Notes: generated from the sequence alone by a model not told the origin. Counted from the first letter of the stretch, positions 25,498-34,203 are shown. The stretch is 37,332 nucleotides of DNA from an uncultured Lachnospiraceae bacterium (GCA_910578115.1 CAJTPO010000047.1:1-37332), one strand, 5' to 3'. A program made the numbers and translations.

Positions 25498-26394
25498 ATG
25501 AATATGATACACTCAAAAGCAAATCGAAGATATCAGTTTATAATCAATATTATCATGCTGCTGGTTACTGTGATCATGATTGCGCCGCTGGTGCTTTTGT
25601 TTATGTCTTCTGTCTCATCGGAGGCATCACTGTTAAATAACGGTTATTCCTTCTGGCCGGAAGAATTCAGCCTCTCGGCATACCAGTATATTCTGGCAAA
25701 CGGTCAGACGATCTTCAGGGCTTACGGGGTGACGATCCTTGTGACCATTGTAGGAACGTCGATCAACCTGCTGCTCTGTTCCATGGCAGCTTACGCACTG
25801 TCGATCAGGAAACTGCCGTTCCGGAATGTGATCAGCTTTTTTATCTTTTTTACGATGCTCTTTAACGGCGGTCTTGTCCCGTCTTACCTGATGTGGACCA
25901 GTACATTTCATATTAAGAATACGATCTGGGCGCTGATCGTACCGAACTTTTTATGCGGTGCGATGAATATCATTCTGATCCGGACTTATTTTATGACGAG
26001 TATCCCGGAGGCGCTCTATGAGGCGGCCAAGATCGACGGTGCTTCTTATCTGTACATATTCCGCAGGATCGCGGTGCCGATGGGTGTGCCGATCTTCGTG
26101 ACCGTGGGGCTGTTCTCCGGGCTGGGGTATTGGAATGACTGGACGAATGGTTTATACTATATTAATGATGCAAAACTTTACAGCATCCAGACGCTGCTCA
26201 ATAAGATGATCCAGGATATTCAGGCGCTGCAGGCCAACGCGACGGCAGTTTCCAGCGGCGCGGCGATGCAGATCCCGACGGTCAGTGTCCGTATGGCGAT
26301 CGCGTTCGTGGCTCTCGCACCGATCCTTGCGATCTATCCGTTCCTGCAGAAGTATTTTGCAGAGGGTATCGCGATGGGAGCTGTAAAAGGGTAA
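25498..26394 (+). CDS. Sugar ABC permease, YtcP/AraQ-type
   Basis: A 298-residue permease with six predicted helices and the EAA motif EAAKIDGASYLYIFRRIAVP (about residues 176-195). AGGGAGGT lies 5-10 bases upstream of the ATG. It is the second membrane subunit of the importer, 9 bases after the LplB-type permease, and ends AVKG as in many AraQ/YtcP proteins. Together with the binding protein it would import an oligosaccharide, powered by an ATPase encoded elsewhere. Confidence 0.93.
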   Translation: MNMIHSKANRRYQFIINIIMLLVTVIMIAPLVLLFMSSVSSEASLLNNGYSFWPEEFSLSAYQYILANGQTIFRAYGVTILVTIVGTSINLLLCSMAAYALSIRKLPFRNVISFFIFFTMLFNGGLVPSYLMWTSTFHIKNTIWALIVPNFLCGAMNIILIRTYFMTSIPEALYEAAKIDGASYLYIFRRIAVPMGVPIFVTVGLFSGLGYWNDWTNGLYYINDAKLYSIQTLLNKMIQDIQALQANATAVSSGAAMQIPTVSVRMAIAFVALAPILAIYPFLQKYFAEGIAMGAVKG

Positions 26395-26435
26395 CAATTT
26401 AGAAACCGGAAAAGCGTTTCAGAATGGAGGAAAAG

Positions 26436-27236
26436 ATGGCAGTATTTCAGTGTAATGTGATTTCTTATGTGCTGACGAGAACGGTGGATATCACCGTGAT
26501 CATTCCCAGCACGACGATTCCTGAGTCCATGGCGTCCCTGATGGGGAATGCGGATGCACCGGCTCCGAGCCATGTGGTGAAGGAGAAATATCCGGTGCTC
26601 TACCTGATGCACGGCATGGGGAATAACCATGCGCAGTGGCGCGGATATACCAATGTCGAGCTGTTCGCGGAAGAGCGCAACATCGCCGTGGTGATGATCT
26701 CCGGAGAAAACAAATTTTACCGGGATGTGCCGGGCGGGGATAAATTCTTTGATTTTGTATCAAAGGAAGTGCCGGAGTTCGTGACGAATTATTTTCCGAT
26801 CTCCGATGCTCCGGAGCACAGTTATATAGCGGGTCTTTCGATGGGAGGCTACGGGGCGCTGCTGCACGGCTTCTCCAACCCGGAGCGTTTCGCGGCGATC
26901 GGTTCCTTCTCAGGGGCGGTGATGCCGGCAGGCGATCCGAAAGAGATCGAAGGGCTGGTGGATGGTCCGCTGGATGTGAGCTGGCTGGCGAAGACGGCTC
27001 TTGACGGGGGCAGGAAAGTGCCGCCGCTCTACATAGCCTGCGGAGAGGACGATTTCCTGTTCAAACTGAACACGGAGTTTGTGGATACCTTAAAAGAGCA
27101 TCACGCAGATGTCACCTGGGTGCCTGTTCCCGGATTCACGCACGAGTGGCGTTTCTGGAATCAGCAGGTGGAAGCGTTCCTGGAGTGGATCCCGCGCACG
27201 GACGGCTATGCAGCAGCCGGAAAGCGGAAGATCTGA
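26436..27236 (+). CDS. Esterase of alpha/beta-hydrolase fold (putative esterase/EstA type)
   Basis: A 266-residue esterase of the D-type/EstA family. The nucleophile elbow GLSMGGYG holds Ser135, Asp204 or Asp205 lies in CGEDDF, and His235 in GFTHEW completes the triad. The oxyanion region is YLMHGMGNN. Relatives remove acetyl or feruloyl groups from plant glycans or break down short-chain esters. The start at 26436 has GGAGGAAAAG upstream; the in-frame ATG at 26424 lacks it. No signal peptide, so it would work on esterified oligosaccharides after import. It closes the sugar uptake operon, just before a terminator. Confidence 0.9.
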   Translation: MAVFQCNVISYVLTRTVDITVIIPSTTIPESMASLMGNADAPAPSHVVKEKYPVLYLMHGMGNNHAQWRGYTNVELFAEERNIAVVMISGENKFYRDVPGGDKFFDFVSKEVPEFVTNYFPISDAPEHSYIAGLSMGGYGALLHGFSNPERFAAIGSFSGAVMPAGDPKEIEGLVDGPLDVSWLAKTALDGGRKVPPLYIACGEDDFLFKLNTEFVDTLKEHHADVTWVPVPGFTHEWRFWNQQVEAFLEWIPRTDGYAAAGKRKI

Positions 27237-27273
27237 CGGTGCGTCGGCATACAGCAGGATAATATTACGGAAA

Positions 27274-27316
27274 GATTCTCTGTTCTGGAATGGTTCAGGA
27301 CAGGGAATCTTTTTTT
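27274..27316 (+). terminator. Strong terminator after esterase
   Basis: A 13-bp stem GATTCTCTGTTCT (27274-27286) with AGGACAGGGAATC (27297-27309), containing two G-T pairs and a 10-base loop, then seven T (27310-27316). It ends the sugar uptake operon. Confidence 0.93.
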
Positions 27317-27436
27317 GGAATCATTTCCGGAAGAATTTGTGCACCGTCATAACATGGAGGACTTCCAGAGAAAAGAAAGTGGAAAAAGGGGAATATCCAC
27401 TACATATATTGTAACAAGAACCGTATGGAGTCCTGA

Positions 27437-27622
27437 ATGCGGAGGCATGAAATAAATTGTATCATTGAGGACGACAGAAGAAAACCAGATATACAGAATA
27501 TCGTAAATGAGTTTTCTCTCATTTATATCAGGCAGGCCGTATGTGAAAGCGGTCTGTCGGAAAAAGAGCAGATTGCGGTGCTGGATGAACTGATTCACAA
27601 GCTGAAGGAAAGCAAGCCATAA
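27437..27622 (+). CDS. Recombinase-associated micro-ORF (61 aa)
   Basis: A 61-residue helical protein with no known domain. Residues 23-55 (NEFSLIYIRQ... SEKEQIAVLDELIHKL) resemble the 41-residue micro-ORF before the first serine recombinase (ISLILVREN... SSEQIRMLELL). GGAGG lies close to the start codon, but spacing to the ATG is poor, so the start is uncertain. It ends 16 bases before the recombinase. Probably a real small gene that accompanies these recombinases. Confidence 0.55.
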   Translation: MRRHEINCIIEDDRRKPDIQNIVNEFSLIYIRQAVCESGLSEKEQIAVLDELIHKLKESKP

Positions 27623-27638
27623 CGAAAGGGGGAATCCT

Positions 27639-29270
27639 GTGCGGATCGCCATCTACAGCAGAAAATCCAAATGGACCGGGAAAGGTGAAAGCGTTGAGAA
27701 CCAGATCACCATGTGCAGGGAGTACATAACCATGTTCCTGGAAGGAAGTGACAAGGCACAGATCATAGAATATGAAGACGAAGGTTTTTCCGGCAAGAAT
27801 ACGCGGCGCCCCATGTTTCAGAAGATGATACGGGATATGCAGGAGGAACATTTTGACTATCTGGTTTGCTACAAACTGGATCGTCTCGGTAGAAACCTTG
27901 CCGATCTGGCCAACCTGATGGAAGATCTGAATCACCAGGGTACATCTTTTATCAGCATCAAAGAGAAATTTGACACAACGACACCCATCGGTAAGGCCAT
28001 GCTCTATTTCTCCGGCGTGCTTGCCCAGATGGAGCGGGAGCAGATTGCGGAACGGGTCAGGGATAATATGATCATGCTGGCCAGAAGCGGCCGGTGGCTG
28101 GGCGGTACTACACCGCTCGGTTATATGTCTGTCAAGGTGGAGAAGGAAGTGAGTCCCTTAAAGAAGAAATCCATGTTCTGTCTGACCCAGGATCCTGATG
28201 AGATCGGTCTGGCGAAGTTTATATTTACCTGTTTTATGGAAAAGAGATCTTTGACGAAGGTGCTCCGATCTCTCGTGGCAGGCGGCATCAGGACGCGCAG
28301 TGGAAAGGAGTTCTATATCTCCGGAATCCGGGATATTCTGGTGAATCCGGTATACTGTATCGCAGATGAAGCAGGATATCAGTACTTCTACGATCTGGGC
28401 TGTCAGGTATGTATCGATCCGGAGGAACTGGATCATGAATCCGGGCTGCTGGGATATGCCCGGACGACTTCCGCTGTGTACCGGAATCAGGGGACGCCCT
28501 GTGAGTCCTGGATCATTTCCAGAGGGCGGCATCAGGGGATTGTTACCGGCAAAGAATTTACTTACGTACAGCAGCTGCTTGCGAGTAACCGGAGCAGGGG
28601 AGATAATTTCAGGGATACCAGGAACAGCGTTGCGCTTCTGTCAGGACTGCTATACTGTACCTGCGGGCATTTGATGCGTCCCAAGAATTATCCGGCATCC
28701 AGAGTGACACAGAAGGGGGAGCGGACTTTTGCCTATCGCTGTCCCTATAAGGATATGACCCACCGGGAGCACTGCGATAACAGGAATGTTTACGGAAATA
28801 CACTGGATGAAGCAGTCTGCAGGGAAGTGACCGGACTTGCCAGGCCGGATGCCGGGCTTGTGCCAATGATGGAGGGACTGCAGAGGCAGATTGCGTCTGC
28901 CGATGGCAGGGAAGCGTCAAAGAAACAGTTTATGGAGCAGGAATATGACAGAAAGAAAAGTGAGATCCGGAAGCTGGTAGCGTCCATCAAACAGCTGGAG
29001 GCCGGCAGTGTATCCGTACAATATATTAATGAAGAGATTTGTAGACTGGACGGAGAATGCGCAGTGCTTGGTAAGTGCATGAAAGCGGTACAGGAAGAGG
29101 AGGAACATGAGAAAATGGAGATGACAGATCTGAGTATGGAGATTTTTGAGAAGCTGAGTGATTTTACTAAAGTGTTCGGACAATTGGCCCTGCTGCAGAA
29201 AAGAGATTTCCTGAGACAGGTCATAGAGAAGGTCGTCTGGGACGGAGAGACCGCACATATTTATTTATGA
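27639..29270 (+). CDS. Large serine recombinase
   Basis: A 543-residue serine recombinase starting with GTG and a good AAAGGGGG site. The resolvase domain has IYSRKS with catalytic Ser10, then LDRLGRN and the MEREQIAERV segment. The recombinase domain and a zinc ribbon (CTCGHLM near 340, CPYKDMTHREHCDN near 370) follow, then a coiled coil. Domain order is that of integrases and transposases of Clostridia conjugative elements. Sequence is clearly different from the first recombinase. It lies between a terminator and a divergent regulator at the edge of the capsule locus, so a role in moving or switching that locus is possible, but no attachment sites were identified. Confidence 0.93.
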   Translation: MRIAIYSRKSKWTGKGESVENQITMCREYITMFLEGSDKAQIIEYEDEGFSGKNTRRPMFQKMIRDMQEEHFDYLVCYKLDRLGRNLADLANLMEDLNHQGTSFISIKEKFDTTTPIGKAMLYFSGVLAQMEREQIAERVRDNMIMLARSGRWLGGTTPLGYMSVKVEKEVSPLKKKSMFCLTQDPDEIGLAKFIFTCFMEKRSLTKVLRSLVAGGIRTRSGKEFYISGIRDILVNPVYCIADEAGYQYFYDLGCQVCIDPEELDHESGLLGYARTTSAVYRNQGTPCESWIISRGRHQGIVTGKEFTYVQQLLASNRSRGDNFRDTRNSVALLSGLLYCTCGHLMRPKNYPASRVTQKGERTFAYRCPYKDMTHREHCDNRNVYGNTLDEAVCREVTGLARPDAGLVPMMEGLQRQIASADGREASKKQFMEQEYDRKKSEIRKLVASIKQLEAGSVSVQYINEEICRLDGECAVLGKCMKAVQEEEEHEKMEMTDLSMEIFEKLSDFTKVFGQLALLQKRDFLRQVIEKVVWDGETAHIYL

Positions 29271-29298
29271 AATCTGGTGTATGCAAGGTACTGTGATG

Positions 29299-29691
29299 CT
29301 ATTTATCTTTATTCAGTGCCTTCATAATGCCGAGGATATGCGAGAAAGATTCGCTGTCCAGTTTTTTCGCTTCCTGAATGAATTCTTTTAACATTTTCGG
29401 ATTAGAGTTTCCCGCGTCGAAAAACTCCTGCGGGGTAATGCCGAAAAACTCACAAATATAGAAAAATGACTGCATGGAGGGCAGCGATTTCCTGTTTTCA
29501 ATTGTATTGATATAATTGTTTGCCTGTCCTAATGTCAAAGACATATCGCGTGCGGAAATACCTTTTTGTATTCTTAATTCAGCCAGTCTGTCGGAGAGAA
29601 AATTCTCATACATCAACGATACCCATTCCCTTTCCATAGCCTTAAGGAACTGTTCAAATTTAATCTTCGCATGGCAGGGCTTATCCTCCAC
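29299..29691 (-). CDS. XRE-family HTH regulator
   Basis: A 130-residue regulator with a canonical XRE helix-turn-helix near residues 34-90 (RLAELRIQKGISARDMSLTL, YINTIENRKSLPSMQSFFYI). The remainder is helical. GTG at 29691 is the longest start; in-frame ATGs at Met18 or Met27 would still keep the HTH, so the start is uncertain. It is divergent from the capsule operon, whose promoter lies about 100 bases upstream, which makes it a candidate regulator of that operon. Convergent with the second recombinase, 28 bases apart. Confidence 0.82.
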   Translation of the reverse strand: MEDKPCHAKIKFEQFLKAMEREWVSLMYENFLSDRLAELRIQKGISARDMSLTLGQANNYINTIENRKSLPSMQSFFYICEFFGITPQEFFDAGNSNPKMLKEFIQEAKKLDSESFSHILGIMKALNKDK

Positions 29692-29703
29692 GCCCCATAC
29701 AAA

Positions 29704-29754
29704 GTTAATTCTTAACAGATTCGAAGCGTTTTATGTAATTGATTGTACATTACG
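29704..29754. promoter_or_regulatory. Inverted repeats between XRE gene and capsule promoter
   Basis: Two short inverted repeats: GTTAA/TTAAC around TTC (29704-29716) and GTAAT/ATTAC further on (about 29732-29754), the latter containing TGTACA. They sit in the shared upstream region and could be operators for the XRE protein. Half-sites are short, so chance is possible. Confidence 0.3.
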
Positions 29755-29792
29755 CACCTACTTTGGGCGCTAAATTAAAAAAGGCTTTTTGG

Positions 29793-29821
29793 TTGACTTG
29801 AAAGATCTAATCTATTATAAT
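29793..29821 (+). promoter_or_regulatory. Near-consensus promoter of capsule operon
   Basis: TTGACT (29793-29798), a 17-base spacer, then TATAAT (29816-29821), a near-perfect sigma-A promoter about 65 bases upstream of the CpsB start. Strong evidence that the capsule operon begins here. Confidence 0.85.
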
Positions 29822-29885
29822 GAAATATAATGTTAGTTTATATTTAGTGAAATGCTGATTTTAAGCACCTTTTATGGAAGAACAA

Positions 29886-30620
29886 ATGAAAAATTTTATT
29901 GACATTCATTCTCATATTTTACCCGGCGTGGACGATGGGGCGGACAGTTTTGAAGTGAGCATGCAGATGCTCAGATATGCGGCAGCAGACGGCATAACCG
30001 GCATTATCTGTACACCGCATAATAAGCCGGATCGCCGGCATGTGCCATTTTCCAAACTGGTATCCGGAGTAGAGAAATTGCGGGAAATGATGGCGGAAGA
30101 AGCTGTCAGTATGGAATTGCATATAGGAAGTGAACTGTATTACCGAAGCGGGATCATGGAGGAAATGAGAAATGATATGGCCAGAACCATGGCCGGTTCC
30201 CAATATGTGCTTGTGGAGTTTAATCCTCTGGCGGATTATGAGTATCTGCGCAATGGGATTTATACGTTTTTAATGGGCGGTTATCATCCGATCCTGGCGC
30301 ATGCGGAACGGTATGGGAATATCATTACCAGAAAACGCGGCATAGAAGATCTGATCGATATGGGATGCTGTATTCAGGTAAATGCCGGCAGTATCACTGG
30401 TAGTGCCGGTGCGGGAACCAAACGGTTTGTCAGGAGACTGTTGAAGCAGCGGCAGGTTCATTTCATTGCTACGGACGCACATGACATGAAGAAAAGGCTG
30501 CCGAACCTTTCAAACTGTGCGGATTTTGTCAGCAAAAAGTATGGGGAAGATTACTGCAGGGAATTGTTTTACGACAATCCTTTGTATGTGATCCGGAATG
30601 AAGAGATCGCTTTGTATTGA
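29886..30620 (+). CDS. cpsB: CpsB/CapC-type protein-tyrosine phosphatase (PHP fold)
   Basis: A metal-dependent tyrosine phosphatase of 244 residues. The PHP metal-binding motifs are visible: IDIHSHILPGVDDG at the start, CTPHN, HIGSELYY, ILAHAERY and ATDAHD near the end. It dephosphorylates the capsule BY-kinase and so tunes polymer length and amount. ATG at 29886 is chosen because GGAAGAAC lies upstream; ATG 29874 is in frame without a site. First gene of the capsule operon after a near-consensus promoter, 21 bases before the Wzz-like adaptor. Confidence 0.93.
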   Translation: MKNFIDIHSHILPGVDDGADSFEVSMQMLRYAAADGITGIICTPHNKPDRRHVPFSKLVSGVEKLREMMAEEAVSMELHIGSELYYRSGIMEEMRNDMARTMAGSQYVLVEFNPLADYEYLRNGIYTFLMGGYHPILAHAERYGNIITRKRGIEDLIDMGCCIQVNAGSITGSAGAGTKRFVRRLLKQRQVHFIATDAHDMKKRLPNLSNCADFVSKKYGEDYCRELFYDNPLYVIRNEEIALY

Positions 30621-30641
30621 CAGGGCAGGAAGAAGAACGGA

Positions 30642-31373
30642 ATGGAAAACCACAGAGAAAACAATAATGAAGTTGAATTTGATCTGCTTGTGCTGATCCA
30701 TATACTGCTTGGCCGGTTTTGGATCGTTTTGTGCGCCGGTTTTGTGACAGCGCTTATCTGCTTTGTGATCAGCGCTTATGTTCTGGCACCGGTTTATGAA
30801 TCGACTACCAAAATATATATTTTGAATAAAACGGATGACACGTCAGTCACTTATACTGATGTCCAGATGGGAACGCAGCTGACAAAAGACTATGCGGAGC
30901 TGATCAACAGCAGGTATGTGCTGGAGAAGGTGATAGAGCAGCTTGCCCTGGAGGATATGGAGTATGAAGATCTGATGGACGCGGTATCTGTGAATACGCC
31001 TGTGGATACCCGTATTGTATCCATTACGGTAGAACATACGAGTCCGCAAATGGCCAGAAACATCGCAAATTGTATCAGAGAAGTGGCGGGAGAACATATT
31101 CAGAATGTGATGGATATCGAAGCGGTCAATGTGGTTGAGACAGCCAATATACCGTTGGAGAAATCAGGTCCCAGTGTTGCGAAATGGTCAATGATCGGCG
31201 GTGTGGCCGGTGCATTTCTGGCCGGAGCAGTTATTATGATCCTTTTTCTGCTGAATGATACCGTCAAATCATCGGAGGATGTGGAAAAATATCTCGGACT
31301 CAGCACGTTGGCGATGATACCGGCTATTTCAGAAGATGAGACTGCAAAAAAGAGAAAGAGTAAGAGGAAGTAA
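30642..31373 (+). CDS. cpsC: Wzz/CpsC-like chain-length and kinase adaptor
   Basis: A 243-residue protein with two membrane helices, near residues 22-50 (ILLGRFWIVLCAGFVTALIC) and 180-203 (WSMIGGVAGAFLAGAVIMIL), with an extracellular domain between them: the topology of CpsC/YveK adaptors. These bind the BY-kinase at the cytoplasmic C-terminus and set polymer length. It follows CpsB and ends 2 bases before the kinase gene, so the two are translated together. The cytoplasmic tail is short and lysine-rich, and the kinase-activating residues are not obvious. Confidence 0.92.
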   Translation: MENHRENNNEVEFDLLVLIHILLGRFWIVLCAGFVTALICFVISAYVLAPVYESTTKIYILNKTDDTSVTYTDVQMGTQLTKDYAELINSRYVLEKVIEQLALEDMEYEDLMDAVSVNTPVDTRIVSITVEHTSPQMARNIANCIREVAGEHIQNVMDIEAVNVVETANIPLEKSGPSVAKWSMIGGVAGAFLAGAVIMILFLLNDTVKSSEDVEKYLGLSTLAMIPAISEDETAKKRKSKRK

Positions 31374-31375
31374 CG

Positions 31376-33292
31376 ATGCAGGAGGTAAAGCTGTACTTTC
31401 AGAGGAAGAATGGCTTTTATATAAAAGAAGCCTTTAAGACACTGCGCAGCAACATAGAGTTCTGCGGTGATGATATTAAAGTGATCGCAGTCACCAGCTG
31501 CATGGCGCATGAAGGGAAATCCAGCGTTGCCATGGAGCTGGCGAAGTCCTTTGCGGAAGCCGGCAATATGACGCTGCTGATCGATGCGGATATGCGTAAA
31601 TCGGTATTGATCGGACGTTATAAGACGGGAGAGGTGAAATTCGGTCTGAGTCATTGTCTGACCGGAAAAAATCAATATATGGATGCGGTATGTGAAACGG
31701 ACATCTCAAATCTCCATGTGCTTTTTTCCGGCCCTGTTCCTCCGAATCCAAGCGAGCTTCTCGGGAGCAGCAAGTTTGCCGAGATGCTTGCTCTCATGAA
31801 GAAAACATTTACTTATATCATTATTGATACGCCTCCTCTTGGAAGTGTTATAGATGCAGCGGTAGTGGCAAAAAACTGTGATGGAGCCGTGCTGGTGGTA
31901 GAGAATAATGCAGTCAGCTATCGTTTTGTGCAGAAGGTCAAAGATCAGTTGGACAAGACAGGAAGCCGTATTTTAGGAGTGGTCCTGAATAAGGTTGATA
32001 TGAACAGTAAGGGGTATTATGGCAAATACTACAGCAAATATTACGGTAAGTATTATGGTAAATATTACGGCGAGTATGGAGCGGACGCCAGATCCATAGA
32101 GAAACAGGAGAAGGAAGAGCAGCAGATGAAAAAGCTGCAGAAGGAGCTCTATGAGACGCAGAAACGGGAAGAGAGGGAGAAAAGAGAAAAGGAGAAGAAA
32201 GAACGAAGGGAAATAAGAAAGAAAAAGGTAAAGGCAGCCGCTAAAAAGTGTGCCAGGAATATTCTGGTGGCGATCGTCATTCTTCAACTTGTCTGCGCCG
32301 TGCTTCTGGGAGGATTTGAAACCGTTAAGGCCATGGGGAGAAGAGGCCTGCAGCGTGCAGCAGACAGCGCGCAGCCGAAGCTGCAGACTGCAATAGGCAC
32401 AGCCGAGCTGATGAAGGAGGAAGAAGTCAGGTGGCAGGACGGGTGGGTGAAATATGAGGATACGATTTATCAATATAATCAGGATATTCTTACGTTTCTC
32501 ATAATGGGCATTGACAAGGACAGTGATGTGGCGGCGGTGGCGGAAGGAACGGAAGGCGGACAGGCAGATGCCCTGTTTCTGGCAGCCATGAATCCGAAAG
32601 ACAGCAGCATTAAAATTATAGGGATCAATCGTAATACGATGACGGATATTGATATCTATAATGGCGAGGGAGCATATATCACTACGACGAAAGCACAGAT
32701 CGCAGTGCAGCACGGATTCGGTGACGGAATGGAGAAGAGCTGTGAATATCAGAAGAAAGCGGTGGAGCAGCTGTTTTACAACCTTCCCATACATGGATAT
32801 GCCGCCATTAATATGAGTGCCATTCCCACGATCAATGATACGGTGGGAGGCATAGATGTGACGGTATTGGAGGATCTGTCTAAAGTCGATGAAAGCCTTG
32901 TGAAAGACAGCCGGGTACATTTAAATGGCGAAAATGCTTTTTGGTATGTGAAATACAGGGATACGGATATTTTTGCTTCTGCAGACATGAGGCTGGAAAG
33001 ACAGCGGCAATATCTGACAGGCCTGATCGATAAGGCGGGGCAGGAGATCAGCAGAGATATTTCCGTTGCCTTGAACCTGTATCAGACAATATCTCCACAG
33101 ATGGTCACTGATATTTCCATGCATGAAGCAGCTTATCTGGCATCCGTTCTGCCAAAGTATAAATTTGAAGCGGACAATTTCTATACAATGACGGGGGAGA
33201 CCGTGATGGGAGAAGAATTTGAAGAATTCTACCCGGATGAAGACGCTCTGTATGAGATGATTCTTGATATATTCTATGAAAAAGTTGAGTAG
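31376..33292 (+). CDS. BY-kinase fused to LytR-CpsA-Psr (LCP) domain
   Basis: A 638-residue fusion not seen in classical loci. Residues 1-210 are a capsule BY-kinase (CpsD-like), with Walker A AHEGKSS (44-50), Walker A' LLIDADM near 67-73 and Walker B IIIDTPP (148-154). Residues 214-234 are a tyrosine-rich YYGK-type repeat, the autophosphorylation cluster. A charged coiled coil follows, then one membrane helix (293-314) and an LCP domain (about 370-530, DALFLAAMNPKDSSIKIIGI then NRNTM), which attaches polymers to the cell wall outside the cell. With one helix, the kinase would be inside and the LCP outside, which is topologically sound. ATG 32126, with AAGGAAG 8 bases upstream, could also start a separate LCP protein. 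No stop codon is hidden between the parts. Confidence 0.88.
   Translation: MQEVKLYFQRKNGFYIKEAFKTLRSNIEFCGDDIKVIAVTSCMAHEGKSSVAMELAKSFAEAGNMTLLIDADMRKSVLIGRYKTGEVKFGLSHCLTGKNQYMDAVCETDISNLHVLFSGPVPPNPSELLGSSKFAEMLALMKKTFTYIIIDTPPLGSVIDAAVVAKNCDGAVLVVENNAVSYRFVQKVKDQLDKTGSRILGVVLNKVDMNSKGYYGKYYSKYYGKYYGKYYGEYGADARSIEKQEKEEQQMKKLQKELYETQKREEREKREKEKKERREIRKKKVKAAAKKCARNILVAIVILQLVCAVLLGGFETVKAMGRRGLQRAADSAQPKLQTAIGTAELMKEEEVRWQDGWVKYEDTIYQYNQDILTFLIMGIDKDSDVAAVAEGTEGGQADALFLAAMNPKDSSIKIIGINRNTMTDIDIYNGEGAYITTTKAQIAVQHGFGDGMEKSCEYQKKAVEQLFYNLPIHGYAAINMSAIPTINDTVGGIDVTVLEDLSKVDESLVKDSRVHLNGENAFWYVKYRDTDIFASADMRLERQRQYLTGLIDKAGQEISRDISVALNLYQTISPQMVTDISMHEAAYLASVLPKYKFEADNFYTMTGETVMGEEFEEFYPDEDALYEMILDIFYEKVE
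32015..32077 (+). repeat. Tandem 12-base repeat encoding Tyr-Tyr-Gly-Lys units
   Basis: Imperfect 12-base repeats give five YY(G/S)(K/E) units and a final tyrosine, the phosphorylated tyrosine tail of the BY-kinase. Repeat number can change by slippage, which would alter the number of phosphorylation sites. Confidence 0.8.
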
Positions 33293-33319
33293 AAGCTGAA
33301 CGCCGAATGAGGTGAAAGG

Positions 33320-34123
33320 ATGCGAGGTGCGATGAAAAAAGCAGGTAAGGCGGCAATTTTGCTGTTGCTTCTTGCAATGGCCTGTGTGGGTGTGGGGATG
33401 TATGTGAAAATGCGCGGGACGACAACTTCTAAAGAGGATTTTGCGGGAAGTACAGACAGTGATCCCGGAACACGGCGGATACAGGGGTTTGCCGGTGAAA
33501 GCGCGGAGGATGCCTCGATAGATTTCGCCGCGTTAAAAAAGATCAATCCCGAAATCTTTGCATGGGTCCATATTCCGGACACGGACATAGACTGTCCTGT
33601 TCTGCAGAGTGAACAGTCGGATGTTTATTATGAAAGCCATAATGCCCGCGGAGAAGAGGATGACGCAGGAGCCGTCTACATAGAACTTGCCAATTTGAAA
33701 AGCATGTGTGATTTCAATACTGTACTGCACGGGAAGACAGGAGGAGAGGCGGACGGTTTGTTTGCTGATCTGTATCGGTTTGCCGACCCGGCGTTTTTTG
33801 AGGAACATGAGTATGTCTATGTGTATCTGGATGGTAATCTTTTGACGTATGAGATTTTTGCCGCTTATGAAAGAGAGAATACAAGTCTGATCCGCACCTA
33901 TGACTTTACCTATCTGTCCGGATGCCGGCAGTTTTTGAGTGATCTGTATGGGAACCGGGACAGGGAGAAGAATGTGCGGAAAGGATGGGAGAACGTCAGT
34001 GCCCGTCATTATATTATCACACTCACAACCCGGAAAGAGGAGAATGCAAAACGGCAGTTCGTAGTGGTCGCGGTATTGGTAGAAGATGCGGCGGGTGTGA
34101 TCAACAGAGTCGTTGCGGAATAG
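33320..34123 (+). CDS. Sortase B-like protein without catalytic residues
   Basis: A 267-residue membrane-anchored protein with the sortase B fold. An N-terminal helix (ILLLLLAMACVGVGMYV) is followed by KKINPEIFAWVHIPDTDIDC and SHNARGEEDDAGAVY, close to SrtB sequences. However, the usual His (YGHN context) is replaced: NTVLHGKT carries Lys139. The usual Cys in LSTC is replaced by arginine in LTTR (Arg238). The nearby arginine (Arg245) remains. Transpeptidase activity is therefore unlikely. Start 33320 has GAAAGG directly adjacent; Met5 (33332) is the alternative. It lies between the kinase-LCP fusion and a secreted protein, so a structural or regulatory role is possible. Confidence 0.85.
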   Translation: MRGAMKKAGKAAILLLLLAMACVGVGMYVKMRGTTTSKEDFAGSTDSDPGTRRIQGFAGESAEDASIDFAALKKINPEIFAWVHIPDTDIDCPVLQSEQSDVYYESHNARGEEDDAGAVYIELANLKSMCDFNTVLHGKTGGEADGLFADLYRFADPAFFEEHEYVYVYLDGNLLTYEIFAAYERENTSLIRTYDFTYLSGCRQFLSDLYGNRDREKNVRKGWENVSARHYIITLTTRKEENAKRQFVVVAVLVEDAAGVINRVVAE

Positions 34124-34203
34124 TGACTCCGGATCAAGAAGTTATTTGCGTTTTATGACGTGAATATATACCACACTTACAAAGAATGAAAGGAGGGTTT
34201 CCA

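Noticed and set aside
26407..26421. CcpA cre-like site upstream of the esterase
   Set aside because: GAAAAGCGTTTCAG matches only the core of the consensus and lies over the ribosome site region, so chance is likely.
14862..29270. The two serine recombinases as borders of one 12-kb element
   Set aside because: They are on the same strand, differ in sequence, and no matching attachment repeats were seen beside them; the genes between are of mixed type.
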